From NCBI GenBank assembly GCA_022841915.1, contig JALHQN010000009.1, positions 186,001-250,000 on the forward strand: a stretch of DNA of 64,000 nucleotides, read 5' to 3'. Source of the DNA: Burkholderiales bacterium. GTDB lineage: Bacteria > Pseudomonadota > Gammaproteobacteria > Burkholderiales > WYBJ01. Of the stretch, positions 1 through 8,726 are shown in pieces. Under the pieces are notes generated by a model that worked only from the letters and a program-made list of their open reading frames with translations, was not told where the DNA came from and made no database searches. The translations under genes and the position numbers were made by a program. Positions within the stretch are counted from its first letter, which is position 1, and each line of letters begins with the position of its first letter.

Positions 1-2
1 CC

Positions 3-290
3 ACGCGGGCCAGGCTTGCCATCGACACCTTGGTGTCCGCCTCCGCCGAGCAGGGGGCCACGCTGGTGGCGACGCTGCACCAAGTGGATGTCGCCGTCTC
101 CCGCTTTCCGCGCGTGATCGGCTTGCGCGAGGGCCGCCTGGTCTTCGATCTGCCTGCGGCCGACGTCACGCGAGACCTTCTGAGCAGACTCTATGCGCAG
201 TTCGAGCACGAGCTGGAGGGAGCCCCTCCGGTAGCCGATGTGGGAGCTGACGCGTACAAGCCGGCCTCGTCGCCACTGATATGTCGATGA
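3..290 (+). CDS. phnC: Phosphonate-type ABC transporter ATPase, C-terminal fragment
   Basis: The gene enters from the left edge, so only the last ~95 residues are visible. They carry the late ATPase segment with the H-loop (LHQVDVAVSRFPRVIGL), then a KDG-like strand (REGRLVFDLP) as in PhnC. The Walker motifs lie outside the window. The protein would energise import of a phosphonate or related oxyanion from the cytoplasmic face. Its stop overlaps the next gene, a PhnE-type permease, by 10 bases, and a second permease follows, which is the basis for the family call. Substrate is unknown. Confidence 0.75.
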   Translation, partial: TRARLAIDTLVSASAEQGATLVATLHQVDVAVSRFPRVIGLREGRLVFDLPAADVTRDLLSRLYAQFEHELEGAPPVADVGADAYKPASSPLICR

Positions 291-1126
291 GCATGACGAC
301 GGCCGCCGCCTTGCCCGAGCTGCGGGATCCGGCCTGGCGCGGGCGCGTATTCTGGTTCCTGTTCGCGCTCGTGCTGCTCGGGCCTGCCCTGGTCGCGACC
401 GAGTTCAAGGTCTGGGCCCTGTTCTCGCCCGACAACCTGAGAGTCTCAGCACACTTTCTCGGCGACTTCTTTCCCCCGAAAATCGAACCGGAGTTTCTGG
501 CGATGGTGGCGCGGGAAGCCTGGCGCACCGTGGCCATCGCCACGGCGGGGATGGCCCTCGCGCTGGTGCTGGCCATCCCGCTTGCCGTCGCGTCGACCGC
601 GGTGCTCTCGGTATCGGCCCTGTCGGGACGCATGCGCCTGCTGCCGTTCGTGGTACGCCAGGCGATCCGCTGGCTGCTGATCGTGCTGCGCAGCGTGCCG
701 GAGCTGATTTGGGCGCTCGTCTTCGTACGTGTCGTGGGCCTCGGCGCCACCGCGGGCGTACTCGCGATCGCCCTGACCTACAGCGGCATGCTCGGCAAAG
801 TCTACGGGGAGATCCTCGAAAGCGGTGAAGCGCATGCCACGACCTCCTTGCTGCGCAATGGGGCCGGGCGACTGCAGGCATTCTGCTATGGCCTGCTGCC
901 GCAGAACGCGGCTGAACTGACGAGCTACAGCGTCTACCGCTGGGAGTGCGCGATTCGCTCTTCGGCCGTGCTCGGCTTCGTCGGCGCAGGCGGTCTCGGC
1001 CAGCAGATGGACACCTCGATGAAGATGTTCAACGGCTCCGAGGTCAGCACGATGCTGATCGTGTTCGTGCTCCTGGTCTGGCTGGCCGACTGGGCGAGCG
1101 GGCGCCTGCGGCGAGTGCTCGCATGA
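281..1126 (+). CDS. phnE: Phosphonate-type ABC transporter permease 1
   Basis: A 281-residue inner-membrane permease. A first membrane segment near residues 23-42 (VFWFLFALVLLGPALVATEF) is followed by further hydrophobic helices. A typical BPD_transp_1 EAA-like loop lies near residues 180-200 and a conserved GAGGLGQQMDTSMKMFN stretch near the C-terminus. The length and the ending are usual for PhnE. It follows the phnC end by overlap and overlaps the second permease by an ATGA, so the three form one transcription unit. A solute-binding phnD is not visible and may lie upstream of the window. Confidence 0.85.
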   Translation: MSMSMTTAAALPELRDPAWRGRVFWFLFALVLLGPALVATEFKVWALFSPDNLRVSAHFLGDFFPPKIEPEFLAMVAREAWRTVAIATAGMALALVLAIPLAVASTAVLSVSALSGRMRLLPFVVRQAIRWLLIVLRSVPELIWALVFVRVVGLGATAGVLAIALTYSGMLGKVYGEILESGEAHATTSLLRNGAGRLQAFCYGLLPQNAAELTSYSVYRWECAIRSSAVLGFVGAGGLGQQMDTSMKMFNGSEVSTMLIVFVLLVWLADWASGRLRRVLA

Positions 1127-1965
1127 GCACCCCCGGCGATTCCCGCGCGTGGTCGTCGACGGTGAGGATTCCGCCGCCCCCGCCCCTGCTGCATGTGCGC
1201 TGCATGGTGTGCTGGATCATCGTCGGCATCGGCCTGATGGTGATCGCCAGCTTCGCCACACTCGATTTGCAGCTCGCGCGGCTGTTTTCGGTAGAGGCCG
1301 CTCAACGCATGGGCAAGTTTCTCGGCGAGCTCTTGTCGCCCTCGCTCAGCCCGGAATTTCTCGCCAAGCTCGCCATCGCCAGCCTCGAGACCATCGCGAT
1401 GTCGGCTGTCGGCACCGTTCTGGCAGTGATCTTCGGCCTGCTCCTCGCAGTGCCGGCGAGCCGCACCCACGAAGGGGATCGCGCCCTGGCTCGCGGCCCG
1501 ACCCGGCTGGTGCTCAATGTGCTGCGCTCGATTCCCGAACTCGTGTGGGCCGCGCTGCTGCTGATATCCGCGGGGCTCGGGCCGCTCGCCGGCACGCTGG
1601 CGCTCGCCATGCACACGACCGGCGTACTGGGCCGACTGTTCGCGGAGGCGATCGAGAATGCGCCGCCGGCACCCGGCTTCGCGTTGCGCACCCAGGGTGT
1701 ACCTGAAGGCCGCGTGTTTCTGTACTCGGCGCTGCCCCAGATTTTGCCGCAGCTGCTCTCCTATACGCTCTATCGCTGGGAGAACAATATTCGCGCGGCG
1801 GCGGTGCTCGGTGTCGTCGGCGGTGGCGGACTCGGCCAGATGCTGGCCTTCCACATGGGTCTGTTTCAGATGAGCGAAACGAGTTCGGTCCTGCTGGCGA
1901 CGATCCTGCTGGTCGCCATGGTCGATCTGATCTCGTACTTCGCACGCCGCGTGCTGGGCCGCTAG
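1123..1965 (+). CDS. phnE: Phosphonate-type ABC transporter permease 2
   Basis: This 280-residue permease is homologous to its upstream neighbour: both share the RSIPELVWA / RSVPELIWA segment and the SYTLYRWENNIRAAAVLG / SYSVYRWECAIRSSAVLG segment followed by G-G-G-LGQ. The open frame extends upstream to 946, but the ATG at 1123 overlaps the previous stop as ATGA and is the better start. Together the two proteins probably form a heterodimeric channel (PhnE1/PhnE2 arrangement known for phosphonate and phosphite importers). The gene ends the operon; the next gene converges from the other strand. Confidence 0.85.
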   Translation: MSTPGDSRAWSSTVRIPPPPPLLHVRCMVCWIIVGIGLMVIASFATLDLQLARLFSVEAAQRMGKFLGELLSPSLSPEFLAKLAIASLETIAMSAVGTVLAVIFGLLLAVPASRTHEGDRALARGPTRLVLNVLRSIPELVWAALLLISAGLGPLAGTLALAMHTTGVLGRLFAEAIENAPPAPGFALRTQGVPEGRVFLYSALPQILPQLLSYTLYRWENNIRAAAVLGVVGGGGLGQMLAFHMGLFQMSETSSVLLATILLVAMVDLISYFARRVLGR

Positions 1966-2060
1966 GCGACAAGACGCCGCTCTGGCACACGCTGCGGCAG
2001 GCACGTCGCCGGATACCCTGGAAAGTACGCGCAGCCGGCCCGATGACTTCCGTCGCGCGA

Positions 2061-3041
2061 CTAACCGCCCATCTTGATGTTCGCCGCCTTGATGATCTTG
2101 CCGTAGGTCGCCATCTCGCTTTTCATCAAGGCAGCGAACTGCTCGGGTGTAGACACGAAGGGCGCCATCCCTTGGCTGTGCAGCCAGTCGCGGGTTGCAG
2201 GCGTGGCGACGATGACGGCGAGTTCGGACGACAGCTTGGCGATGACGCCGCCCGGCGTCCCGGCGGGGGCCAGTATGCCGTTCCAATTCCTGGCGTTGAA
2301 CTGCGGCAGCCCCGACTCGGCGAAGGTCGGCACCTCGGGCAGCACCGGCGAGCGCGCCGTACCGGAAATCGCAATCCCGCGCAGGCGGCCGGATTGGACA
2401 TGCGAGATGACCGACACCGGACCCTGGAACATCAACTGAACCTGACCGCCCAGCAGTTCGACCAGCGCCGGCCCCGATCCCTTGTATGGAATGGACTGCA
2501 CCCGCGTGTCGGTCATCAGGCCCAGCATCTCGGTGGCCAGGTGCGACGCGCTACCATTGCCCGAGGTGGCGAAATTTAGCTGGCCCGGACGCGCCTTGGC
2601 CAGGGCGACGAACGCCTTGAGGTTCCTCACCGGCAGGGAAGGATGGGCCACGAGCAGATACTCCTGGCTCGCGATGGTTCCGACGGGAGCGAAGTCCTTG
2701 ATCGCATCGAAGGGCAGCGAAGGATGGAGCAAGGCGTTGATGATGTGCGTGCCGGACATCGCCATGATGGCATAGCCATCGGGTGCCGACTTCGCCAGCA
2801 ATTCGGTGCCGATCACCGTGTTCGCACCCGGGCGATTGTCGACCAGAACTTGGTGCCCCCAGTTCTCCGCGAGCTTCTGCCCGATATGCCGCGCCAGCAG
2901 GTTGTTGGTCCCGCCCGGAGGGTAAGGAACGATGAAACGGATAGGCTTGCTCGGATAGACCGGCTGTGCCACAGCGCCTGCGGCGCCGCACAGCATCGCT
3001 CCCAGGGTCAATGCGCGTACCAGCGTGCCGACTCGCCTCAT
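2061..3041 (-). CDS. Bug/TctC-family periplasmic solute-binding protein
   Basis: A 326-residue tripartite tricarboxylate transporter receptor protein. It has an Ala-rich Sec signal peptide ending near AVAQ (residue ~26), then the family hallmark YPSKPIRFIVPYPPGG, which places the ligand carboxylates between two lobes. A second hallmark is PYKGSGPALVELLGGQVQ in the middle. Ligands of this family are typically carboxylates or nicotinate-like acids. No TctA or TctB membrane partner lies nearby, which is common for Bug proteins. It is downstream of the ThDP enzyme gene across a 127-base gap. Confidence 0.9.
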   Translation of the reverse strand: MRRVGTLVRALTLGAMLCGAAGAVAQPVYPSKPIRFIVPYPPGGTNNLLARHIGQKLAENWGHQVLVDNRPGANTVIGTELLAKSAPDGYAIMAMSGTHIINALLHPSLPFDAIKDFAPVGTIASQEYLLVAHPSLPVRNLKAFVALAKARPGQLNFATSGNGSASHLATEMLGLMTDTRVQSIPYKGSGPALVELLGGQVQLMFQGPVSVISHVQSGRLRGIAISGTARSPVLPEVPTFAESGLPQFNARNWNGILAPAGTPGGVIAKLSSELAVIVATPATRDWLHSQGMAPFVSTPEQFAALMKSEMATYGKIIKAANIKMGG

Positions 3042-3144
3042 GATCGGTGCTCCTCCCGATGTGGAACCTGGCGCGGCTTAGGCCGCTCGTGCCTTGCCGC
3101 GCCCGCCTGCAGGCGGCAGATCTGTCGACCCGCCTCTCGCTGCC

Positions 3145-3160
3145 GCCCCTCGCAAGGGGC
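3145..3160. terminator. Short hairpin after the ThDP-enzyme gene
   Basis: GCCCCT, a four-base loop, then AGGGGC form a perfect 6-bp stem nine bases beyond the stop of the ThDP-enzyme gene. There is no T-run, so an intrinsic terminator is only a possibility; it could also be an attenuating or RNA-stabilising hairpin before the Bug gene. Confidence 0.3.
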
Positions 3161-3168
3161 AGCGATCA

Positions 3169-4839
3169 TCACACTTCGCCGAAGTGAATCCGGCGATACG
3201 GCGCGGAAGGGATGTTGTCGTCGACATGCAGATCCCACAGTTCCGCCTGACCAGCCGCCTGATGCGCTTCGAACAACGCCTGGAACCGATTGAGGCCGGT
3301 AATCTTCTCGCCACGCAACCCGAAGCCGCGCGCAATGGCGGCGATGTCGCCCCGGCCGTGCTTGGAGACGTCGGGGTCGTAGCCCTGCGCCTTGAACTTG
3401 TGCACTTCGGCGCCGTAGCCGCCGTCGTTGACCGCGCAGATCAACAGCCGGATCCCTTGGCGACGTATCGTCTCGAGTTCCTGGACATGCATCATCAGGC
3501 TGCCGTCGCCTTCGATCAGGAGCACCTTGCCGTCGCCGCGCGCCGCCGCAACGCCGATGGCCGTCGGAAAGGCCGAGCCGATCGCGCCGAAATCGTTGAT
3601 GACGTGCACCTGCTCGGCTCGGCGCCCGTAGAAATGGGTCATGGCGATGCCGGCGAAATGCGCCCCGCCGCTGACGACGGTCCAGTCCTTGGGGATCGCG
3701 GCATCGAGTTCCAGCATCGCCGCACGCGGATCCACGGTATCCGGCGCAACCAGAAACTCCTTGGCATCCGGTCGGGCGGCCATCTGGGCGATCTGGTTGG
3801 CAAGCATGGGCGAACGCACGCCCGCCGACGAATACCCCTTCGCATCGAGCTTGGCGGTCAAGGCTTCCGCTGCGGCCTTGGCATCGGCCCGGATGTGCAT
3901 GTCCGCCACGCGCAAGCCTTGATAGAGCCCGCGGGGATTGAGGTCGATCTGCACCGACTTGGCATTCGGATACAGATAGCCTGCCTCGGTGGTGTAGTGC
4001 CCCAAGCCTGCGCCCACGCCGATCAGCAGATCGCAAGCGGCGAATTCCTCGCGGGCGAGCGGGCTCGCATAGGCGCCGGCGACGCCGATGCCGAACCGGT
4101 TGTGATCGAAGAGCCCTTTGGCGAAGAGCGACGTCGCGAGCAATGCCCCGCAGCGCTCGGCCAGCGCTTCCAAAGCGGGGCCCGCGCCCGAACGAATCAC
4201 GCCGCGTCCGCCGAGAATGATCGGGCGCTTGGCGGCCATGATCAGGTCGACCAGCTGGTCGACGAGCGCCGGGTCGGGCGCCGGACGCTGCGGCGTGGGC
4301 ATGAGTTCGGTCGAAGGCGAATACTCGGCGCCCCACGGGAACGGCGCCTTCTGCAGATCCATCGGCACGCCGAGCACCACGGGACAGCGTTCCTGACGCG
4401 CGGTATAGAAGGCTTCACGAACCGTATCGAGCATGCGGTCCACGCTCTTGACCGGCAGATAACGCGCACCGGTCGCGGTGGCGAGCGGTCCGAGTTCGAG
4501 TTGCTGGATGTACCAGGCGGCCGAGGTGGGCGAATCGCCGGCGAATACGACCAGCGGAATGCTGCCCCGGGCAGCCGTCGTCAAGGCGGTCATGATCTGC
4601 GTGAAGCCCGGACCGCATGTGACGGTCGCGACACCGACCTTGCCCGTCTGCCGAGCATAGCCGTCGGCCATCGAACAGGCGCAGTGCTCATGGCGGGCAT
4701 GCACGACGTTGACGCCGTACTTCTGCTCCATGATCGCTCCCCAGTACATGTTCGCATCACCCAGCAATGCGAACATCGTATCGACGCCTTCCGCCACGAA
4801 GGCCTGCGACAACACCTCGTATCCATTCAACTCGCTCAT
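3169..4839 (-). CDS. Thiamine diphosphate-dependent enzyme, acetolactate-synthase-like
   Basis: A 556-residue member of the ThDP 2-oxoacid decarboxylase/AHAS superfamily with the usual order: PYR domain, central domain, PP domain. The catalytic glutamate is in HARHEHCACSMADGYAR near residue 50 (canonical RHEQ). The ThDP/Mg motif GDGS...ND is in LIEGDGSLMMHVQELE plus the later AVNDGGYG. The substrate cannot be read from sequence; candidates are acetolactate-synthase-like, benzoylformate- or sulfoacetaldehyde-type enzymes. Its start overlaps the stop of the CoxG-like gene (ATGA), so the two are translationally coupled. Confidence 0.85.
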   Translation of the reverse strand: MSELNGYEVLSQAFVAEGVDTMFALLGDANMYWGAIMEQKYGVNVVHARHEHCACSMADGYARQTGKVGVATVTCGPGFTQIMTALTTAARGSIPLVVFAGDSPTSAAWYIQQLELGPLATATGARYLPVKSVDRMLDTVREAFYTARQERCPVVLGVPMDLQKAPFPWGAEYSPSTELMPTPQRPAPDPALVDQLVDLIMAAKRPIILGGRGVIRSGAGPALEALAERCGALLATSLFAKGLFDHNRFGIGVAGAYASPLAREEFAACDLLIGVGAGLGHYTTEAGYLYPNAKSVQIDLNPRGLYQGLRVADMHIRADAKAAAEALTAKLDAKGYSSAGVRSPMLANQIAQMAARPDAKEFLVAPDTVDPRAAMLELDAAIPKDWTVVSGGAHFAGIAMTHFYGRRAEQVHVINDFGAIGSAFPTAIGVAAARGDGKVLLIEGDGSLMMHVQELETIRRQGIRLLICAVNDGGYGAEVHKFKAQGYDPDVSKHGRGDIAAIARGFGLRGEKITGLNRFQALFEAHQAAGQAELWDLHVDDNIPSAPYRRIHFGEV

Positions 4840-5405
4840 GTGCCCCCCTTGTCGTTCTTGCCGATGATGCTGCGCGCGCCATCGAGCAGCGCGCGTCCCA
4901 GGATCTTGGTTCCCGACGCGGCCGGAGCCTGCGTCGGCATGGCATCGCTGCCTTCTTGGCGTCGCTGCTCGATCACGCGCGCGATGTTCGCGGCGAACTC
5001 GGCCAGCAGCGCGCGCGCGACATGCACGCCACCCGCGGAGGCGAACATCTCCAGCGGCCCGGCGACTTCGAAGCCGCCGGCCAGCGTAACCTCGGTCGCC
5101 TCCTCGCCGCGCGCTTCGACTTCAAACCGTGCGCGAGCACGCGAGGCGCCTCTCTGATCGATGCCGCGCGCCTCGATCAGACAGCGCTTGACCGGATGAT
5201 CGTACGTGAGTTTGGTCTCGCCCCGGAACACGGCCACCGTGGGACCGAATTTGAAGGTGACCTTGCCTTTGTGGGAGCCGTCAGCGGTCACCTCGGTCAT
5301 CTCCGCCCCCGGTATGCAGGCCGCGACCACGGCCGGATCCGACATCAGCGGCCATACCTCGTCCGGGGGTGCCGGAATCGAGAACTTTTCCTTGAGTTCG
5401 ATCAC
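4836..5405 (-). CDS. coxG: CoxG-like SRPBCC-family protein
   Basis: A protein of about 189 residues of the CoxG/SRPBCC fold: IELKEKFSIPAPPDEVWPLMSDPAVVAACIPG is the typical N-terminus with the helix-grip ligand cavity, and it ends with an Ala-rich tail. An ATG lies further upstream (5447), but a GTG at 5405 has GAGGAG five bases before it and begins exactly at the conserved domain, so I chose GTG. CoxG helps recruit CO dehydrogenase to the membrane, but many homologues sit beside unrelated catabolic genes. Here it is coupled to a ThDP enzyme and no CoxMSL genes are visible. Confidence 0.8.
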   Translation of the reverse strand: MIELKEKFSIPAPPDEVWPLMSDPAVVAACIPGAEMTEVTADGSHKGKVTFKFGPTVAVFRGETKLTYDHPVKRCLIEARGIDQRGASRARARFEVEARGEEATEVTLAGGFEVAGPLEMFASAGGVHVARALLAEFAANIARVIEQRRQEGSDAMPTQAPAASGTKILGRALLDGARSIIGKNDKGGT

Positions 5406-5531
5406 ACTGTCTCCTCGCTCCCTGCCTCGGGGGCAGGCTTCGTTCATTGCCGAAATGCTACCGATACGGTCACCCGTACACCCGTCGGGCGGCCAGTCGA
5501 CATCGTCGCCGGCATCGACCGACCGACTTCC

Positions 5532-6062
5532 CTAGGCGTTCTTTGCCCGCTCGATCGATTCGAGGATGAGACGCTTCGCCTCGTCGGCATCGCCCCAGCC
5601 GAGCACCTCGACCCACTTGCTCGATTCGAGATCCTTGTAGTGCTGAAAGAAGTGTTCGATCTGCTTGATCGTGATGTCGGGCAGATCGAGGTAGTTGTGA
5701 ACCTTTTCGTAACGGCGCGTCAGCCGTGGCACGGGCACTGCGATGATCTTCTCGTCGCCGCCGGCCTCGTCGCGCATCTTGAGCACGCCGACCGGGCGCA
5801 CGGCCACCAGAGCACCGGGCACGATGCCGCGCTGGTTGGCGATCAGCACATCGCACGGATCGCCGTCGTCGGACAGCGTATGGGGGATGAAGCCGTAGTT
5901 GCCCGGATAACGCATGGCCGTATAGAGGAACCGGTCCACGACCAGCGTGCCGGCCGCCTTGTCCATCTCGTACTTGATGGGCTCCCCGCCGACCGGCACT
6001 TCGACGATCACGTTGACCTCGTCGGGCGGACTGCGGCCTATGGATATCGCTTCCAGACGCAC
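5532..6062 (-). CDS. ppa: Inorganic pyrophosphatase
   Basis: A 176-residue family I soluble pyrophosphatase, the same length as the E. coli enzyme. It hydrolyses PPi to two phosphates in the cytoplasm, pulling biosynthetic reactions forward. Metal-binding motif [10 protein letters not shown] near residues 65-74, [12 protein letters not shown] just before it, and the substrate-binding segment VHNYLDLP are all present. It is a single housekeeping gene; the CoxG-like gene lies 126 bases downstream on the same strand and may or may not be cotranscribed. Confidence 0.97.
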   Translation of the reverse strand: MRLEAISIGRSPPDEVNVIVEVPVGGEPIKYEMDKAAGTLVVDRFLYTAMRYPGNYGFIPHTLSDDGDPCDVLIANQRGIVPGALVAVRPVGVLKMRDEAGGDEKIIAVPVPRLTRRYEKVHNYLDLPDITIKQIEHFFQHYKDLESSKWVEVLGWGDADEAKRLILESIERAKNA

Positions 6063-6300
6063 CGGGCACTCCTTTCACTTTTGGGTCCATGCCAAGCCGC
6101 CATGGAGGTCGCTGCACCCCGCGAAACCGTGGGGCGAGCGTCCCGGCCGACGTATGGATAGCTCGAGTATGCCACTGCTCGACGCAATTGGGATTACAGT
6201 CGAGCCGGATACGGGCGGAGGGCTCTCGAGCAGACGCCCTCCTCGGGCGTCGACAGAGACAGCCGCGCACCGCCGCGCCTACGGCGGCCTGCGCCGGATG

Positions 6301-7326
6301 CTATTCCGCCTTGATGCCGGCAGCCTTCACGACCTGTCCCCATTTCTGCAGTTCGCTCAGCAGGAACTTGCCGAACTCGGGCGGTGTGGTCGTCGAAATA
6401 TCGAGCGAAAGATTGGCGAACCTGGCCTGACCGTCCGGCGAATTCACCGCATCGATCACGCCCTTGTGCAGCCGTGCCACCACGGCCGGCGGCAGCTTTG
6501 CGGGGCCGAACAGGCCGAACCAGTTGGTCACCAGCACGTCGACGCCGCTTTCCCGAAACGTCGGGACATCCGGCAACGCCGCCGCCCGCTTCTGGCTCGA
6601 CACCGCCAGCGCCCGCAGTCGGCCTGCGCGAACATGAGGGACCGCACCGGGTATGGTGGGAAACGCCGCGGTGATCTGCACGCCGATCACGTCGGCGGTC
6701 GCAATCGCGATGCTGCGATAGGGCACGTGCTGAATGTTCACCTTGGCGGCGAGCTTGAACAGTTCGCCGGTGAGATGCGTGACCGCACCGCTGCCGCCCG
6801 AGCCGTAATTGATCTGCCCGGGTTGCGCGGTTGCAAGCGCGACGAACTCCTTGAGCGTCTTGGCGCTGAAGTTCGGATTGACCACGAAGACCTGCGGGGC
6901 TGTCGCGATCAAGGTGATCGGCGTGAAATCGCGAATCGGATCGTAGGGCACGTGCTTGAGCACATGCACGTTGATGGTATGCGGTGAGTCGCCGATCAGC
7001 AGCGTATAGCCCTCCGGACTGGCCCGCACGACGATCTCGCGTCCGAGCGAGCCAGAGGCACCCGGACGATTGTCGATGACGAACTGCTGACCGAAAGCCT
7101 CGGCAAGTTTCCCGCTGACGATGCGCGCGACCGCGTCGGAGGAGCCACCGGGCGCGTAGGGCACGATCACCCTGACCGGCCGCGCCGGATAGCTCGCGTC
7201 GTCCGCGCCGGTCTTTTGCTGTGCCGAGGCCGTGGGCGCAGCAAGCGCTCCGGTGAGCAGAACCATGGCTGCCAACGCCTTTGGCATGAACTTGCGTGGC
7301 AACGGCGGGACTGAGGCTGACGACAT
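6301..7326 (-). CDS. Bug/TctC-family periplasmic solute-binding protein
   Basis: A 341-residue receptor with signal peptide (cut near TASAQQ), hallmark YPARPVRVIVPYAPGGSSD, and INYGSGGSGAVTHLTGELFK in the second lobe. The open frame runs 40 codons further upstream, but the ATG at 7326 has GGAGAA close before it and starts a proper signal peptide. It follows another Bug gene on the same strand by 49 bases, forming a tandem pair. The two differ strongly in sequence, so they likely bind different carboxylates. No TctA/B genes are present. Confidence 0.9.
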   Translation of the reverse strand: MSSASVPPLPRKFMPKALAAMVLLTGALAAPTASAQQKTGADDASYPARPVRVIVPYAPGGSSDAVARIVSGKLAEAFGQQFVIDNRPGASGSLGREIVVRASPEGYTLLIGDSPHTINVHVLKHVPYDPIRDFTPITLIATAPQVFVVNPNFSAKTLKEFVALATAQPGQINYGSGGSGAVTHLTGELFKLAAKVNIQHVPYRSIAIATADVIGVQITAAFPTIPGAVPHVRAGRLRALAVSSQKRAAALPDVPTFRESGVDVLVTNWFGLFGPAKLPPAVVARLHKGVIDAVNSPDGQARFANLSLDISTTTPPEFGKFLLSELQKWGQVVKAAGIKAE

Positions 7327-7375
7327 CACTTCTCCTTCGAGGTGCAGGATGGAATATTCCAGATCGATTGTTCGC

Positions 7376-8389
7376 TCAGTGGCTAGCGAGCCCAAGACTC
7401 GTGACCAGCTTGCTCCACTTGGCCAGTTCGGCCTGCATGAACGCACCGAGTTGCGCCGGGGTGCTCCCGACGGGCTCGACGCCGAGCGTCGCGAGCTTCT
7501 CGCGGATGTCCGGCACGGCGACGGCTTTGGCGATCTCGGCGCTCAATCGGTTGACGATGGGCGCCGGCGTCCCGGCAGGCGCGAGCACGGAGTAGGTCGC
7601 ATTGACGTCGTAGCCCGGGAAGCCCTGCTCTGCAATGGTCGCCACCTCGGGCATGGTCGACATCCGCTTCGGAGTCGTCACCGCCAGCAGACGCAAGCGG
7701 CCGGAGCGTACGTGGGGCAAGGCGGCCGGAGCGCCGATGAAGGTCATCTCGATCTGCCCGGAGATGACGTCGTTGAGCGCCGGCGCCCCGCCCTTGTACG
7801 GGACGTGCACGATGTCGATGCCGGCCATCGACTTAAGAAGTTCGGCAGCGAGATGCGTCGGCCCGCCGGCACCGGACGACGCGAAGTTCATCTGGCCGGG
7901 ACGTGCCCGGGCCAGCGCCACCAGTTCCTTGACGCTGCGCACAGGCAACGAAGGGTTGACCACCAGCACTTGCGCGCCCGTCGCCACCAGGGACACGGGC
8001 GCGAAATCCTTCAAGGGATGGTAAGGCATGCTCTTCGGTCGCGTGGCCGGATTCATCGTGTGCCCCGCGCTCACGTAAGCAAGGGTGTAACCGTCGGGCG
8101 CCGATTTGGCGACGAAATCACCGGCGATGATGCCGTCGGCCCCGGGCCGGTTATCGATCAGCACCTGTTGGCCGAGATACTCCGGAAGACGCTGGGCGAC
8201 CAGCCGAGCCGAGATGTCGACCGCGCCTCCCGGAGGAAAGCCCACCGTCATGCGAACGACGCGGCTGGGATACTTGTCCGCATCCGAAGCGGCAGTGCGC
8301 GGGCCGGGCTGCGCCCACGCCCCCGTGGTCGAGACGACCCAAGCGGCAACCGAAACGGACAGGGCCCATCGTGGGGATAGTCGATTCAT
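7376..8389 (-). CDS. Bug/TctC-family periplasmic solute-binding protein
   Basis: A 337-residue receptor, first of the tandem pair. The start at 8389 is chosen because GGAGGAGAAC precedes the ATG and a signal peptide follows (cut near AWAQ). It has the family motif YPSRVVRMTVGFPPGG and HVPYKGGAPALNDVISGQIE. It is divergent from the TauD-like dioxygenase gene across a 337-base region with a good promoter for the latter. The context suggests uptake of a substrate handled by the dioxygenase/MaoC pair, but that is inference. Confidence 0.9.
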   Translation of the reverse strand: MNRLSPRWALSVSVAAWVVSTTGAWAQPGPRTAASDADKYPSRVVRMTVGFPPGGAVDISARLVAQRLPEYLGQQVLIDNRPGADGIIAGDFVAKSAPDGYTLAYVSAGHTMNPATRPKSMPYHPLKDFAPVSLVATGAQVLVVNPSLPVRSVKELVALARARPGQMNFASSGAGGPTHLAAELLKSMAGIDIVHVPYKGGAPALNDVISGQIEMTFIGAPAALPHVRSGRLRLLAVTTPKRMSTMPEVATIAEQGFPGYDVNATYSVLAPAGTPAPIVNRLSAEIAKAVAVPDIREKLATLGVEPVGSTPAQLGAFMQAELAKWSKLVTSLGLASH

Positions 8390-8548
8390 TGTTCTCCTCC
8401 GAGAGAATGCGCGATCTTTGCGCGCGTGGTCTGTCGCCCGTCGCGGCATCGACTGGACTGTGCGCACTCGGCAGCATGCCGCTGCGCGGGTGACGGACCT
8501 GCGACTGTAACAGATCGACCGTGGCAGCCGTAGCGTTGCCGCCTCGCA

Positions 8549-8576
8549 TCACCCCGCCCCAATCACCCCGCCCCAA
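8549..8576. repeat. Perfect 14-bp tandem repeat
   Basis: TCACCCCGCCCCAA occurs twice head to tail in the divergent region between a Bug gene and the TauD-like gene. It ends three bases before a consensus -35 box, so it is a plausible activator or repressor site rather than random sequence. Confidence 0.6.
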
Positions 8577-8578
8577 GA

Positions 8579-8607
8579 TTGACAGACTGCGAGGGCTGTC
8601 GCTTAAT
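8579..8607 (+). promoter_or_regulatory. Predicted sigma70 promoter for dioxygenase/MaoC operon
   Basis: A perfect TTGACA -35 box (8579-8584), 17-base spacer and CTTAAT as -10 (8602-8607) face the TauD-like gene. The expected RNA start near 8614 leaves a ~110-base leader. The tandem 14-mer repeat abuts the -35 box. The remainder of 8390-8726 holds no convincing gene. Confidence 0.5.
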
Positions 8608-8726
8608 CCCGAGCAGATCCGCTGCATTGCGAGCGGTCGGCGCTGCGGGCAGGAGGAGGCAACGCCGACGACGTCCATGAAAACCGGCACTTCGCTGTGC
8701 CTGCGACCCGGAACGAGCCCAAACTC

